From: Candidatus Poribacteria bacterium
GTDB lineage: Bacteria; Poribacteria; WGA-4E; WGA-3G
Reading direction: 5' to 3'
NCBI GenBank assembly: GCA_022825825.1
Contig: JAJDWA010000059.1
Coordinates: 1-64,000, forward strand
DNA: 64,000 nt
Part shown: piece after piece, positions 51,589 to 60,916 of the stretch
Layout: every line of letters starts with the position of its first letter
Numbering within the stretch: position 1 is the stretch's first letter
The notes under the pieces: model-generated
Told to the model about the DNA's origin: nothing
The model's database searches: none
The model's input: only the letters and a program-made list of their open reading frames with translations
Made by a program: the position numbers and the translations under genes

Positions 51589-51810
51589 TGTTATCGCCGT
51601 ATAGATTTAATCTATGTGGAGGATATAAGATAGACATATTTCACCTATAGAACCTTCACCTCTTATACCTCATATAAATAGAGATGTGCATAATTACTGG
51701 GGTATCCTAAAACCTGTAACCACGCAATTTATCGCACGCTTGATTTCTCCTAAATCTAAGAGAATAGGTGGGTAATCCATATCAGCAATTGGTGTTGTTA
51801 CCAAAACGCT

Positions 51811-51858
51811 AAAATCCTGGTTCAGACAATAAAACTTCACTCAAGGACACATTGATTG
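51811..51858. repeat. Partial GTTCAGACA repeat
   Basis: AAAATCCTGGTTCAGACAAT, followed by CAAGGACACATTGATTG, parallels 37178-37228 (AAAATCTTGGTTCAGACAGT, then CACACTGATTG). The remaining 51589-51898 sequence holds no gene that I can support. Confidence 0.45.
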
Positions 51859-51898
51859 AAAACAACATCGGTTATTTATGCACACCCTCAGTAAGGTA

Positions 51899-52729
51899 TT
51901 AGGTGCGGGCTTGCAAGCGCGCGAGTTGTTCTCGGAGTTGTGCGGCTTCCGCTTCTGCCTGTTCAGCGCGTGCTTCGGCGGTTTCTGCGCGTGCTTCAGC
52001 AGTTTCTGCGCGTGTGGTTTCCTGTTCAGTTCGTGCTTCGGCAGTTTCTGCGCGTGTGATTTCTTGTTCAGCACGTGCTTCAGCAGTTTCTGCGCGGACA
52101 GCTTCTTGTTTAGCAAGCGATAGTGCTGACTCCGCAGGTGTCTGAAGCCACTCACCTGCAATTGGGTCATAAATACCTAAACCTACATTATCAACATGGA
52201 AATCTAAACCCAGGGCAGAAGAACGTAAACCGCCAGTCGGACCTGCTGAAATCGGAACATACATCCCATCCACCAACTCATAACCCATCAGCGCAGATGG
52301 TAAATACAATCCCTCCGCATCATATAAGAAGTAGTCTTGTATTCCCAATAAACCGTAAAGTTCCAACTTTTTACCTAAGTCGTCTCGGTATGTGTTTTTG
52401 CTTGAAAACTCCATTGCAAAATCAGGCACCTTCCCTTCCTCCCAAACTTTATACGTCCGCCGGGGTTTCTTACCCAAACCGAAAGAGACCAGAACATCCG
52501 GCGCAACTGATTTACGCGGGTCCCCCTCCACATAATACATCAGTATATCACCAGATACATAGACTTCCGGTTTTTCTTCAAAATGTGCATCAAGAACTTG
52601 TAATGTTCGGATAAGGATTTGTCTGTGAAGGTCGCTAACTGCCATCGGTTTTCCATCCGTTTCTGGATAAAAGTCTGAGTCATCTGTCTGTGCGTAAGGG
52701 ATATCGAGTCCTTTTGGATAAGTAGTCAT
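51899..52729 (-). CDS. Uma2 family putative endonuclease with C-terminal coiled coil repeats
   Basis: The 276-aa protein has a Uma2 domain (about 1-190: VSDLHRQILIRTLQVL, SVAPDVLVSFG, DFAMEFSSKNTYRDDLGKKLELYGLLGIQDYFLYD), followed by a helical tail (about 200-276). The tail is made of 14-residue repeats such as RAETAEARAEQEIT and RAETAEARTEQETT, ending in EAAQLREQLARL. The 42-base DNA repeats are almost identical, so copy number may vary. This is the larger Uma2 subtype that carries a coiled coil. The function is unknown; the tail may mediate oligomerisation. Confidence 0.85.
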   Translation of the reverse strand: MTTYPKGLDIPYAQTDDSDFYPETDGKPMAVSDLHRQILIRTLQVLDAHFEEKPEVYVSGDILMYYVEGDPRKSVAPDVLVSFGLGKKPRRTYKVWEEGKVPDFAMEFSSKNTYRDDLGKKLELYGLLGIQDYFLYDAEGLYLPSALMGYELVDGMYVPISAGPTGGLRSSALGLDFHVDNVGLGIYDPIAGEWLQTPAESALSLAKQEAVRAETAEARAEQEITRAETAEARTEQETTRAETAEARAETAEARAEQAEAEAAQLREQLARLQART

Positions 52730-52858
52730 CGCTCCTTCTCCTTTGCCATAAGATGTGTGAAAATAGGGGTTGGCAGTTGATCCACGGTTTGCATTATGTG
52801 TTAATTGTAACTGAAAATTGAGAAAGTGTCAAGCAAGTTAAGGCAATTGGTACTTACA

Positions 52859-55675
52859 TTATTTATCTGCTGATAACTCCGCTAAAATTTGATTACGCAC
52901 CTTTTGCGGATCAGCCACCGGTTGCACATAAAACCGGTCAATCGCTTGCCCACCTAACCCAGAACACTTACACATTTCGACGTTCAACTCCAATTTCGCC
53001 AAAATCCCACTGAAATAGTGCAGAAAACCGACCTTCTCTTCACCTGTTACTACGATTTCTGTGTAGTTTCTCGCTGTTTCGACAGTGACATCATCTATCC
53101 GCCATGCACCGGCCGGGTCTACATAGTGCTTATCAAAAATTTGTTCAAGTGTTACCTCTCGCGCCATCAAGCTGCGGATGTCAAAATCTAAATCCCGTTT
53201 TAATTCCTCGTCAAGCGGCATCGGTTCAGCGGCGGAGTGTGGCGGTTGATGCACAAGACGGTAAATTTCCAACTCAACGTGTGTATCCTGTTTTGTATAG
53301 ACGCGGGCATCACGGACATCAATGTTATTCGCAAAAAATAGACCGCTGACTGTGTGCAACTTACCGATACGACTATGCCCGCAAAGATGTAATTCCGTAA
53401 AACCCTGTTTGTCAACGAATTGGAGGATAGCTGCATTTGCTGTTTGATGCGTACCGTCAGAAGGTGTTGTCTCCGCTTGTGAAATCATTTTTATATGTAT
53501 TGAGATTTCTTCAGGCGCTACACCGATACGATAAGTAACCGGCATCTGATGAAGAAAATGCTGAAATTCTGCTGGTGGCGCGGAAACGCCCCACTGCGAT
53601 TCTTCTTGGCCTCCGAAACGCACCCGTACAACTTCGTACAATCGTTTGAGATTATGCTTCACAAGATCGCTAAAGTTTTGGGAACCATTCGCTTTTGAAT
53701 CGCAATAAGTTAGCAGATAAAGCGCAGTCAAACGTTCAAGTGAATTAACCTTTTCGCAAAACTCTGCGATTGTACCTTCATCCCATTGATGATAACGTGC
53801 CAATGTAATCATTGTGAGATGTTCACGAATTAGGAAGCAGATATCATCCGTCTGTTGTGGATTAAACCCAAATTCTGGCGCGATACGTTTTGCTTTTTCT
53901 GCGCCGGTCTGCGGATGAGTCGGGTCAGGTTTATCAATATCATGCAGAAAAAGTGCCATATAAAGCGAAGCTGGATCGGAAAGTGATCGAAAAGCTGTGT
54001 TCAACTCTTCTAACTCCGAGTTTGGAGAGGGTGCCATCGGTTGACCGAGGCGCGCACCTCCGAAAGGACTACTTGATTCAGTTCGACGAATCTCATCAAG
54101 ATGTCCTATTGCAGTAAGTGTATGTTTTCCCACAGTATATGGGTCAAGGCTGCGTTCACTTCGCGTCATCATCGCTTTTTCAAAACGTTCGCCTCCTTCA
54201 CCGAGTCGAGCCAAAATACCGAGTCTGTGTAGACGGGTTAGAGTCTTTTCAACATTGCCAGGTATGTTGATGAGTTCAGCAATTCTGGATTTGAAACGGT
54301 CCCAATCAAACGCATCTAAGTATGCAAAAATAAAGGTCGCAAGCGATGGGTCAATCTCAAAATCGTACTGCTGGAAGTAGGCGAACAGTTTAAAAAGTTC
54401 ATCTATATCAAGTTCACCGAAGTTATTATCAATACAGTAAAGCACATCTGTCCGGACCCCTAACACATCGGAAACCGGAATTCCGTTTGCAAGAAACTTT
54501 CGTATCAACAGTTCTGCTTTAAAATGAAGGTATTTGGCTTTGGCGTAGTAGTCTGCCATAAAATCGTAACGGGATTCTTCAGTTTTATCTGAATAACTGA
54601 GAGCAGAAGCAATTTGTGCTTGAAGTGTGTCATCTTGTTCGGGATAATAGGAGAGGGAATCGTGTGGTGCATCTGCGAAAACGTGTAATAGATTCCGCAC
54701 CTTAAACATAAAATCGAGAGATGGTATCAACTGTTCGTCATCATAACGTTGATACAGCTCGGGTATTGAGGTAAATTGCGGAAGTCCGCATATCCAAAGC
54801 GCATACTGAAGTGTCCGTAACCCACCCCTGCCCGTTTTTATATCAGGTTGATTAAGGTAGATGGTATCCTCGGAGGCTTTGAAGGAATCTGCTTTTGATT
54901 GAAGGAGGTCTAATACAAGCGAAATATCGGATTTTTCAGAATAGACAGCTTTTCGGAATTTTTCTGTCAGGGTCGCATCACCAGCGATAAACCGCATATC
55001 GATTAAGGCAGTCATGTCTTGGTAGTTCCATTTTGCAATATCTGCCATTGGACGGTAGATAAAACTAAACTCAAACCCAGGAATCACTAAATGGAGACTG
55101 TCAAAAAAGTCGTAGAACCAACGGACGAGTTCTAAAGTGCCCTCGTCATACACATCCTCAAGATCGACAGAAGAGGTATACACAACGTCAACATCTGAAT
55201 AATAACAGAGTTCATTTCTACCATAACTTCCTACAGCATATAACGCAACATCAGGTGTCCACTCGTCAGGAAGGTCATCTGAGAAATCACTGTAATCAAC
55301 ACCAGGTATCTTGAGAAGTTCTTCCACCTGTTTTGTGTATTCATCCTGAATTTGATAAGAAGCGACTTCGTAAACTTTTTGGATAACGGCATCCCATATC
55401 TGTGTGTGCATAGAACATGCAGAAAACCCGCTATCTCCATCCAAGATACTGGCTTTGAGTCGCTCCCGCTCAGATTGAATGAAAGCGGCTAATTGTTGTT
55501 GCAACACTTCTTGAGAGATATTTAAATTTGGAACGAATTGCGTAAGTCGGTTTTCGATCTGTATAGACATAGGTTTCAAGACAATTTCCTGTTCGTGAAT
55601 AGCACAATGAACGTCAGGGGTTTTAACGTTTTCAGTTTTGTGCATTATACATTTAATATGAATTAATGACAACAT
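52859..55675 (-). CDS. glnD: Bifunctional uridylyltransferase/uridylyl-removing enzyme GlnD-like
   Basis: Senses glutamine and uridylylates or deuridylylates PII proteins. The 938 residues contain a nucleotidyltransferase domain (about 110-260) with GSYGRNELCYYSDVDVVY (Gly149-Ser150, Asp161, Asp163), a GlnD-specific helical region, an HD domain (HTLTAIGHLDEI and FLHDIDKPDPTHPQTGAEKA) and two ACT domains at the C-terminus (about 775-830 and 870-925). Length and order fit GlnD. The SDVDVV site and HD residues look intact; HDIDK replaces the more usual HDIAKG. No PII or amt gene is in the window. The start is uncertain: Met11 and Met36 are alternatives and none has a good ribosome binding site. 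Confidence 0.9.
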   Translation of the reverse strand: MLSLIHIKCIMHKTENVKTPDVHCAIHEQEIVLKPMSIQIENRLTQFVPNLNISQEVLQQQLAAFIQSERERLKASILDGDSGFSACSMHTQIWDAVIQKVYEVASYQIQDEYTKQVEELLKIPGVDYSDFSDDLPDEWTPDVALYAVGSYGRNELCYYSDVDVVYTSSVDLEDVYDEGTLELVRWFYDFFDSLHLVIPGFEFSFIYRPMADIAKWNYQDMTALIDMRFIAGDATLTEKFRKAVYSEKSDISLVLDLLQSKADSFKASEDTIYLNQPDIKTGRGGLRTLQYALWICGLPQFTSIPELYQRYDDEQLIPSLDFMFKVRNLLHVFADAPHDSLSYYPEQDDTLQAQIASALSYSDKTEESRYDFMADYYAKAKYLHFKAELLIRKFLANGIPVSDVLGVRTDVLYCIDNNFGELDIDELFKLFAYFQQYDFEIDPSLATFIFAYLDAFDWDRFKSRIAELINIPGNVEKTLTRLHRLGILARLGEGGERFEKAMMTRSERSLDPYTVGKHTLTAIGHLDEIRRTESSSPFGGARLGQPMAPSPNSELEELNTAFRSLSDPASLYMALFLHDIDKPDPTHPQTGAEKAKRIAPEFGFNPQQTDDICFLIREHLTMITLARYHQWDEGTIAEFCEKVNSLERLTALYLLTYCDSKANGSQNFSDLVKHNLKRLYEVVRVRFGGQEESQWGVSAPPAEFQHFLHQMPVTYRIGVAPEEISIHIKMISQAETTPSDGTHQTANAAILQFVDKQGFTELHLCGHSRIGKLHTVSGLFFANNIDVRDARVYTKQDTHVELEIYRLVHQPPHSAAEPMPLDEELKRDLDFDIRSLMAREVTLEQIFDKHYVDPAGAWRIDDVTVETARNYTEIVVTGEEKVGFLHYFSGILAKLELNVEMCKCSGLGGQAIDRFYVQPVADPQKVRNQILAELSADK

Positions 55676-55702
55676 TTTTTAATTCCCGATTCATCTTTTT
55701 TC

Positions 55703-55731
55703 TTGACACACTTTTTATCCATTGCTAATAT
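55703..55731 (+). promoter_or_regulatory. Sigma70-type promoter for the PhyH/oxidoreductase genes
   Basis: TTGACA (55703-55708) and TAATAT (55726-55731) are separated by 17 bases. Predicted transcription start is near 55738, about 50 nt before the ATG at 55788. It points away from glnD. Confidence 0.65.
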
Positions 55732-55787
55732 GAAAAACGTTGGTAATCCAAATACATCAACCGTCATCAACATTGGAGAAATTACTC

Positions 55788-56576
55788 ATGAACGAAGAAC
55801 AAAAATATCTATTTGATTTGACGGGATATATCATAGTTGAAAATGCACTTTCCACCGAAGAGGTTGAGCAGTGTAACGCAGCAATTGACCACCACATAGA
55901 ACATCTCAGAGAACGTGAAAACTCTTTGACGGGTGGTTCAGAAGCACTTGCGGGGACAGCACACCGCATGGATATGGGTGGCATGTTGGCATGGGAAAAG
56001 CCTTGGTGTGAGCCTTTTCGTGCGCTGCTGATACATCCAAATGTAAAACCGCACTTAGAGGAAATTTTAGGCAAAAAATATAGGCTTGACCACGGACCGG
56101 GCTTAATCGCTATGGAAAACGGGACCGAAGGCGGCACGTTACACGGCGGCGGCATTGAACGCCCCAATTTTTCTGAGGCATATTTCTTCAAATATGGACG
56201 CATCTATACTGGCCTTACCGTTGTGGAGTATATGTTGGCAGACGAAGGTCCTGGTGACGGCGGTCTCGCGATCATTCCCGGCAGCCATAAAGCGAACCTT
56301 CCATGTCCAAGTAATATGAAACGGTACGAAAAATACCAGCACTTGGTGCATGAAGTCAACGCGAAGGCAGGCGATGCTGTTATCTTCACTGAAACCTTAA
56401 CACACGGCACACTCCCGTGGAAAGCTTCACACCAACGGCGCGCACTGCTCTATAAGTTTAGTCCCGGTTTTCAGGCATATAGTGCGGGGGCACATCGTAT
56501 TGAATATCCAGACTATATTGAAGACATGTCCCCCGAACAACGTGAAGTGATGGAAGCCCCACACATAAGACATTAG
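55788..56576 (+). CDS. Phytanoyl-CoA dioxygenase (PhyH) family protein, atypical metal motif
   Basis: The start is the ATG at 55788 (TTGGAGAAATTACTC upstream), giving 262 aa. PhyH-family Fe(II)/2-oxoglutarate oxygenase features include YLFDLTGYIIVENALSTEEV, RLDHGPGLIAMENGTEGGTLHGGG, DGGLAIIPGSHKANLPCP, GDAVIFTETLTHGTLPWKASHQRRALLYKF (distal His and the 2-oxoglutarate Arg). The first metal motif, normally HxD, reads HGG (LHGGGIE), so iron binding may differ or use the following Glu. The substrate is unknown. It is the first gene of the catabolic run and lies 11 bases before a Gfo/Idh/MocA oxidoreductase gene. Confidence 0.87.
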   Translation: MNEEQKYLFDLTGYIIVENALSTEEVEQCNAAIDHHIEHLRERENSLTGGSEALAGTAHRMDMGGMLAWEKPWCEPFRALLIHPNVKPHLEEILGKKYRLDHGPGLIAMENGTEGGTLHGGGIERPNFSEAYFFKYGRIYTGLTVVEYMLADEGPGDGGLAIIPGSHKANLPCPSNMKRYEKYQHLVHEVNAKAGDAVIFTETLTHGTLPWKASHQRRALLYKFSPGFQAYSAGAHRIEYPDYIEDMSPEQREVMEAPHIRH

Positions 56577-56587
56577 CGGAGAATATT

Positions 56588-57535
56588 ATGGCAAACTTAC
56601 AAGTTGCAGTTATCGGATGTGGCGGACGCGGACGCGGGCACATGCAAGTCCTTACTAAATTTGAAGATACCGACCTTGTTGCAGTCTGCGATACGGTAGA
56701 AAGTGCACGAAATAGTGCTGGCGACACGTTCAACGTCTCAAAACGTTATGACACGATCGAAGCATTGCTGGACAATGAAACGCTTGATGCAGTTTTCGTT
56801 GCAACCCCAGCGCATCTTAACGCAGAAGCCGCTGCGCCGTGTTTAGAACGTGGAGTCAACACACTGCTCGAAAAACCGCCTGGGATGAGCGTCACTGAAA
56901 CAATCAATTTACGGGATACTGCCAAGAAAACCGGTGCAAAAGGGATGGTAGGTTGGAATCGCCGTTTTCATCCGATTATCGTGGAAGCAACGCAGCAAGT
57001 TAAAGCGCGCGGAAACGTCACTCAACTGGTTGGTGAATTTCATAAGAGCATCACACGTTTAGCAAAATCAGGTAGATTTCCCGAACATCTGATGGATAAC
57101 ATGTTTCTGGAAACACCTATCCACGCACTGGATACACTCCGCGCAATTGCCGAATCGGACGTTCAGGAGGTGCATAGTGTCGTCCAACGCACAATTTCGG
57201 ATTACAAAGATGTTCACGCCGCCTTAATTCTCTTTGAGAACGGTTGTGTTGCGCAACTCATTGCCAATTACACTACAGATGCACGCCTTGAACGATATGA
57301 GATTCACGGCAGGGACATCTCGGCATATCTTGAAGGTGTTTCGCATGGAACGATTTTCTGTGATGGCACACAGCATAAACTCACCGAACCAGGGAGTAGC
57401 GGCTCCGTTGAACAAAATAGGTATTTCCTTGATTGCGTTAAGTCTAATACTCCTGTTTCACTTCCTGCGGCTAACTTGGATGAAGCAGTAAAAACCATGC
57501 AACTCGCAGCGGATATTTTAAGTGAAATAAAGTAG
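56588..57535 (+). CDS. Gfo/Idh/MocA family oxidoreductase
   Basis: The 315-aa NAD(P)-dependent oxidoreductase has the Rossmann motif VAVIGCGGRGRGHM, then DAVFVATPAHLNAEAAAPCLERGVNTLLEKPPGMSVTE, which holds the EKP lysine. WNRRFHPIIVEA and ETPIHALDTLRAI mark the C-terminal alpha/beta domain with a potential active-site His. Such enzymes oxidise or reduce sugars, inositols or related polyols. The substrate cannot be read from the sequence. GCGGAGAAT precedes the ATG and the gene is probably cotranscribed with the upstream PhyH gene. Confidence 0.92.
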   Translation: MANLQVAVIGCGGRGRGHMQVLTKFEDTDLVAVCDTVESARNSAGDTFNVSKRYDTIEALLDNETLDAVFVATPAHLNAEAAAPCLERGVNTLLEKPPGMSVTETINLRDTAKKTGAKGMVGWNRRFHPIIVEATQQVKARGNVTQLVGEFHKSITRLAKSGRFPEHLMDNMFLETPIHALDTLRAIAESDVQEVHSVVQRTISDYKDVHAALILFENGCVAQLIANYTTDARLERYEIHGRDISAYLEGVSHGTIFCDGTQHKLTEPGSSGSVEQNRYFLDCVKSNTPVSLPAANLDEAVKTMQLAADILSEIK

Positions 57536-57628
57536 GCACAATTCTTGTATGCATACATTTAGTAACGTGAGTTTGATAATTAGATTGCGTCCAGTCCGTT
57601 AGGTAGAGCAGATGCGAAACCTTTATGC

Positions 57629-57750
57629 GTCAACTTAGCGGTCCACACCCCTGGTAGGCGCGTTTTCTAAACGCGCCGTCTGCTAATCTTCAGCACAGGG
57701 ACAGGCGCGTTTCCAAAACGCGCCTACCTTGGACTAATAAATCGGGCTTA
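57629..57750 (+). repeat. Double-hairpin element, complete copy
   Basis: GGTAGGCGCGTTTTCTAAACG and GGCGCGTTTCCAAAACGCGCC form two hairpins around CTTCAGCACAGGGAC. It is the reference copy for the degenerate one at 1333 and the inverted one at 21522. It fills most of the gap between the oxidoreductase gene and the next PhyH gene. Confidence 0.75.
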
Positions 57751-57797
57751 AAAAGCGAACGGGATTTATCAAACTCATGTTTTAATAGGAAACAACA

Positions 57798-58622
57798 ATG
57801 GCTACATTAGAACAACGACTGGAAGCATATAAAACTGATGGCTTCACTATTTTTGAAAAAGTGTTTGATGAAACACAGATGGAACTCTGGAAACAGAAGC
57901 ACCAAGAACTTTCAGCAGCGCACAATGGGCAAACATGGTTCGGCAATACGCTTGAATTAGCACCTGAACTGATGTGGCCCGCTGTCTCACACCCTACAAT
58001 ACTTGAATTTATAGAAAAGGTGATGGGACCCTTTGTGCAGTTGGACAACCTAACGCTTGCTGCGTTTCCCTCAATTGAGTCGGAAAAGGCGGAAGGCAGA
58101 GTTTCAGGATGGCATCGTGATCGGTGGGCGCATGTGCCTTTCACGGATGCGTATCATCGTCCGAATGCAATCAATGCTATCTCATACTTGCAAGACCTCA
58201 CAGATGAATTTGGTCCGTTACGCGTGATTGTCGGTTCACACCGAAAACCGCTGACTATTGAAGATGCTAACCGTGGAGTCCCACACCCCGATGAAACCAT
58301 CATACACATGAAAGCAGGTGATGTCGTTATTACACATAACGGACTTGTCCATTCTGGCACACCAAATACTTCTGGGCGGTTACGCTACTTTTTCAGTATC
58401 TATTACAACTTGACGTGGCTCAAACACACCGATCATCACACCGGACCGCATACACAAAAACTGCTTGAAGAGGCAAGAGCTGCAAACAATCACCAACTGA
58501 TGCGCCTCCTCGGTGTCGATGAGCAGTTACAACCGCGATGCAACTCTGGCTTTCTCCAATCTGATGAAGAGCGATGGGGAGCATGGGCTGCTGCTGATCG
58601 CGCGGCAATAAAGGAGGAATAG
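57798..58622 (+). CDS. Phytanoyl-CoA dioxygenase (PhyH) family protein
   Basis: The 274-aa protein keeps the full iron triad: HRD in GWHRDRWAHVPF and the distal His in HNGLVHSGTPNTSGRLRYFFS, where the Arg would bind 2-oxoglutarate. Other features are YKTDGFTIFEKVFDETQMELW at the N-terminus, NAINAISYLQDLTDEFGPLRVIVGSHR in the core, and a C-terminal helix. It is expected to hydroxylate an unknown small molecule with Fe(II), O2 and 2-oxoglutarate. It is followed 3 bases later by another PhyH gene; the two share little sequence, so they are probably functional partners and not a recent duplication. Confidence 0.92.
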   Translation: MATLEQRLEAYKTDGFTIFEKVFDETQMELWKQKHQELSAAHNGQTWFGNTLELAPELMWPAVSHPTILEFIEKVMGPFVQLDNLTLAAFPSIESEKAEGRVSGWHRDRWAHVPFTDAYHRPNAINAISYLQDLTDEFGPLRVIVGSHRKPLTIEDANRGVPHPDETIIHMKAGDVVITHNGLVHSGTPNTSGRLRYFFSIYYNLTWLKHTDHHTGPHTQKLLEEARAANNHQLMRLLGVDEQLQPRCNSGFLQSDEERWGAWAAADRAAIKEE

Positions 58623-58625
58623 ACG

Positions 58626-59372
58626 ATGGCTGAAGTTCCTGTAGTGCCACCTACGCTGAACGTTGAACTTGACCACCAACTGCAGCAAGAGGTCAATTTT
58701 TTCCTAAAATGGGGCTATCTTATTGTTGATGATGCCGCAACGCCTGAACAGATTGAGTCGTTGCGCAGCGCACTTGATGAAAGCTACGAACGGCACAATA
58801 AAAGCCAATTCATCGGCGAACTGCTTGAAGAGGACGATAGGTTTGCATTTCTGCTTGATAATCCGCCCGTGATGAAACGGATGGAAGCGATATTGGGGAC
58901 ATGTGTGCAGCTTCACAGCGCAACTGCCCGTATCGTCGAACCGGGAACGCCTGACCAAAACTGGCATCGCGATGGTCCATGGCCAGTTGACCCTTTTGGC
59001 ACCCCCTATGGAAGTTTACCTGCCCAGATAAACTGCGGCTACTATCTTGATGAAGTGACTGATGAAAAAGGACCAACAGTAGTGCAACCCGGCAGCCACA
59101 GAGCACCGTTCCGACCACCGCCAAGTCCAGTCCAGCTTCCTGATGAAAAGCGTGTGTTAGTTTCCCCAGGACAAGCAGTCATGTTTGATGGATGGACGTG
59201 GCATCGTGGTGCTGCTAACACATCTGCACAAAGCCGACGCGTCTGTCTTATGTGTTATCAGAATGCCTGGATGAAATCTCGTGAACCGTTCAACGGCCCG
59301 CGCGTAACGAAACTTCGCGAAGAAGGCACACCGAAGCAGAAGCTGCTGCTCGGTGCAATTCCAAAATGGTAA
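58626..59372 (+). CDS. Phytanoyl-CoA dioxygenase (PhyH) family protein
   Basis: The 248 residues have the complete PhyH triad: NWHRDGPWPVDPF (His, Asp) and DGWTWHRGAANTSAQSRRVCLM (His, Arg). FFLKWGYLIVDDAATPEQIESL is the usual family start, and EKGPTVVQPGSHRAPF lies in the jelly roll. GGAGGAATAGACG lies just ahead of the ATG, inside the end of the preceding gene. The substrate is unknown. With the previous PhyH gene it forms a pair upstream of a sulfatase-like gene. Confidence 0.92.
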   Translation: MAEVPVVPPTLNVELDHQLQQEVNFFLKWGYLIVDDAATPEQIESLRSALDESYERHNKSQFIGELLEEDDRFAFLLDNPPVMKRMEAILGTCVQLHSATARIVEPGTPDQNWHRDGPWPVDPFGTPYGSLPAQINCGYYLDEVTDEKGPTVVQPGSHRAPFRPPPSPVQLPDEKRVLVSPGQAVMFDGWTWHRGAANTSAQSRRVCLMCYQNAWMKSREPFNGPRVTKLREEGTPKQKLLLGAIPKW

Positions 59373-59420
59373 GCAAAATAGTAGGCACAATCCTCGTGCC
59401 GTAACTAACGGAGAATTTAT

Positions 59421-60875
59421 ATGAATATCGCTTATATTGTTATTGACACACTACGCTACGACCACATCGGCGCAAATGGCAATGATTGGATAGAAACACC
59501 CAACATTGATAGGTTTGCATCTAAAGCATGGGCGTTTGATCGCGCTTTTTGCGCCAGTTTTCCGACTATCCCTTATCGGACCGATGTGATTACAAGCCAA
59601 TACGGCGCACCTTTCCATCCGTGGAAACCGCTCAGACATGAACGGCAGACACTACCGTGGACCCTTGCACAACGTGGTTATGCCACACAACTTATTCACG
59701 ACACACCCCATCTTGTCAATGGTGGACATAACTTCGATTGGCCCTTTCACGCATGGACATTTGTACGTGGTGCAGAAGTAGATCGGGACTGGATTATGGA
59801 TACCGTCCCGTGGCCCGACAATTGGGTTAAAGAACCGCTCTTTGATTCCCTTGACGATAATGCGTTTCAATCAAATATGCTACGAAGTTACGCGCGTGCC
59901 AATCGCAATCGCAAAAAATTAGAGGATTGGAACTGTGCTAAACTTTTTAACACCGCCGCACAATTCCTCAAAGACAATGCGAAGCGAGAGAATTTCTTTC
60001 TTTGGGTGGATTGCTTTGATCCGCATGAACCTTGGGATGCACCACCAGAATTCATGAAGAAATATGACAAACGTCCCGGCTACGATGGAAACATTGACCC
60101 TCGAAGTCTTGGCAGCAGGAATAAACCAAGCCTCTCTGATGAGGCGAGACAGCATATCAAGGCACAATATTCCGCAAAGTTGACATGGATGGATCACTGC
60201 TTCGGACAATTCTTAGACGTGCTTGAATCTACTGGACTTGATAAGAATACTGCTGTCATTTTGACGGGGGATCACGGCACAAATGTTGGGGAACGTGGAT
60301 CGTTTGGCAAAGGGCAACCTGTACGTGAACAGGAGGGACACGTCCCGCTCTTTGTCCGTTTGCCAGAAGGCGATGCAGGACGCAGCAACGTTATCGTTCA
60401 ACCGCAGGATTTCTTCCCGACAATTTTGAGTATACTTGGTGAAGATTACCCCGAAGGCATTGTCGGACACGATTTTCTAACGCCTGCACGTGAAGGAAAA
60501 TCCGGCGAAAGAGAACTGGCACTATCAGGTGGGAGTGTTGAGAGATGGAAACAAGCATCAAATAAGGAAAAATTTGTCCTCTTTACCGCTTTCGACCAAG
60601 ATTGGAGCTTAGAGGTTGCCACGAAACCTGAAAATTCAAAGCTTGTCAGACTTGGTGAATTAGAATATGTTCAGGATCAGCATCAGAATATTGTTGCAAA
60701 ATTGCACGCTGCCGCTGTTGATGAAATAGAACGTCGTGGGACTGACCCCGCACTTATCGCCTGGCTCCGAAGTGGTGGTGAGAGTGCGTTTCCCGAAGAT
60801 CCCAATTATTGGGATGGGCACCCTGGACCAGCGGGGTTCCGCCCCTATTTTGGAAAACTCTACTCAGGTGAGTAG
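59421..60875 (+). CDS. Sulfatase-like alkaline phosphatase superfamily hydrolase with Thr at the nucleophile site
   Basis: The 484-aa protein has the sulfatase-fold start NIAYIVIDTLRYDHIGANGN, a substrate-core loop FPTIPYRTDVITSQYG, WVDCFDPHEPWDAP, and the distal metal site LTGDHGTNVGERGSFGKG. Classical sulfatases need C/S-x-P-x-R for formylglycine; here the aligned residues are Thr-Ile-Pro-Tyr-Arg, so formylglycine cannot form. A Thr nucleophile is used by phosphodiesterases and phosphatases of the same superfamily, so a phosphoester substrate, or another mechanism, is more likely than a sulfate ester (inference). No signal peptide is evident, so it is probably cytoplasmic. ACGGAGAATTTAT precedes the ATG. 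Confidence 0.85.
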   Translation: MNIAYIVIDTLRYDHIGANGNDWIETPNIDRFASKAWAFDRAFCASFPTIPYRTDVITSQYGAPFHPWKPLRHERQTLPWTLAQRGYATQLIHDTPHLVNGGHNFDWPFHAWTFVRGAEVDRDWIMDTVPWPDNWVKEPLFDSLDDNAFQSNMLRSYARANRNRKKLEDWNCAKLFNTAAQFLKDNAKRENFFLWVDCFDPHEPWDAPPEFMKKYDKRPGYDGNIDPRSLGSRNKPSLSDEARQHIKAQYSAKLTWMDHCFGQFLDVLESTGLDKNTAVILTGDHGTNVGERGSFGKGQPVREQEGHVPLFVRLPEGDAGRSNVIVQPQDFFPTILSILGEDYPEGIVGHDFLTPAREGKSGERELALSGGSVERWKQASNKEKFVLFTAFDQDWSLEVATKPENSKLVRLGELEYVQDQHQNIVAKLHAAAVDEIERRGTDPALIAWLRSGGESAFPEDPNYWDGHPGPAGFRPYFGKLYSGE

Positions 60876-60916
60876 CAGCTATCTAACATTATCGCATCAA
60901 TATAGGAGAATTGGCA

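Noticed and set aside
51878..52614. Cys/Ser/Ala-rich plus-strand frames opposite the second Uma2 gene
   Set aside because: They are antisense readings of the 42-base coiled-coil repeats.
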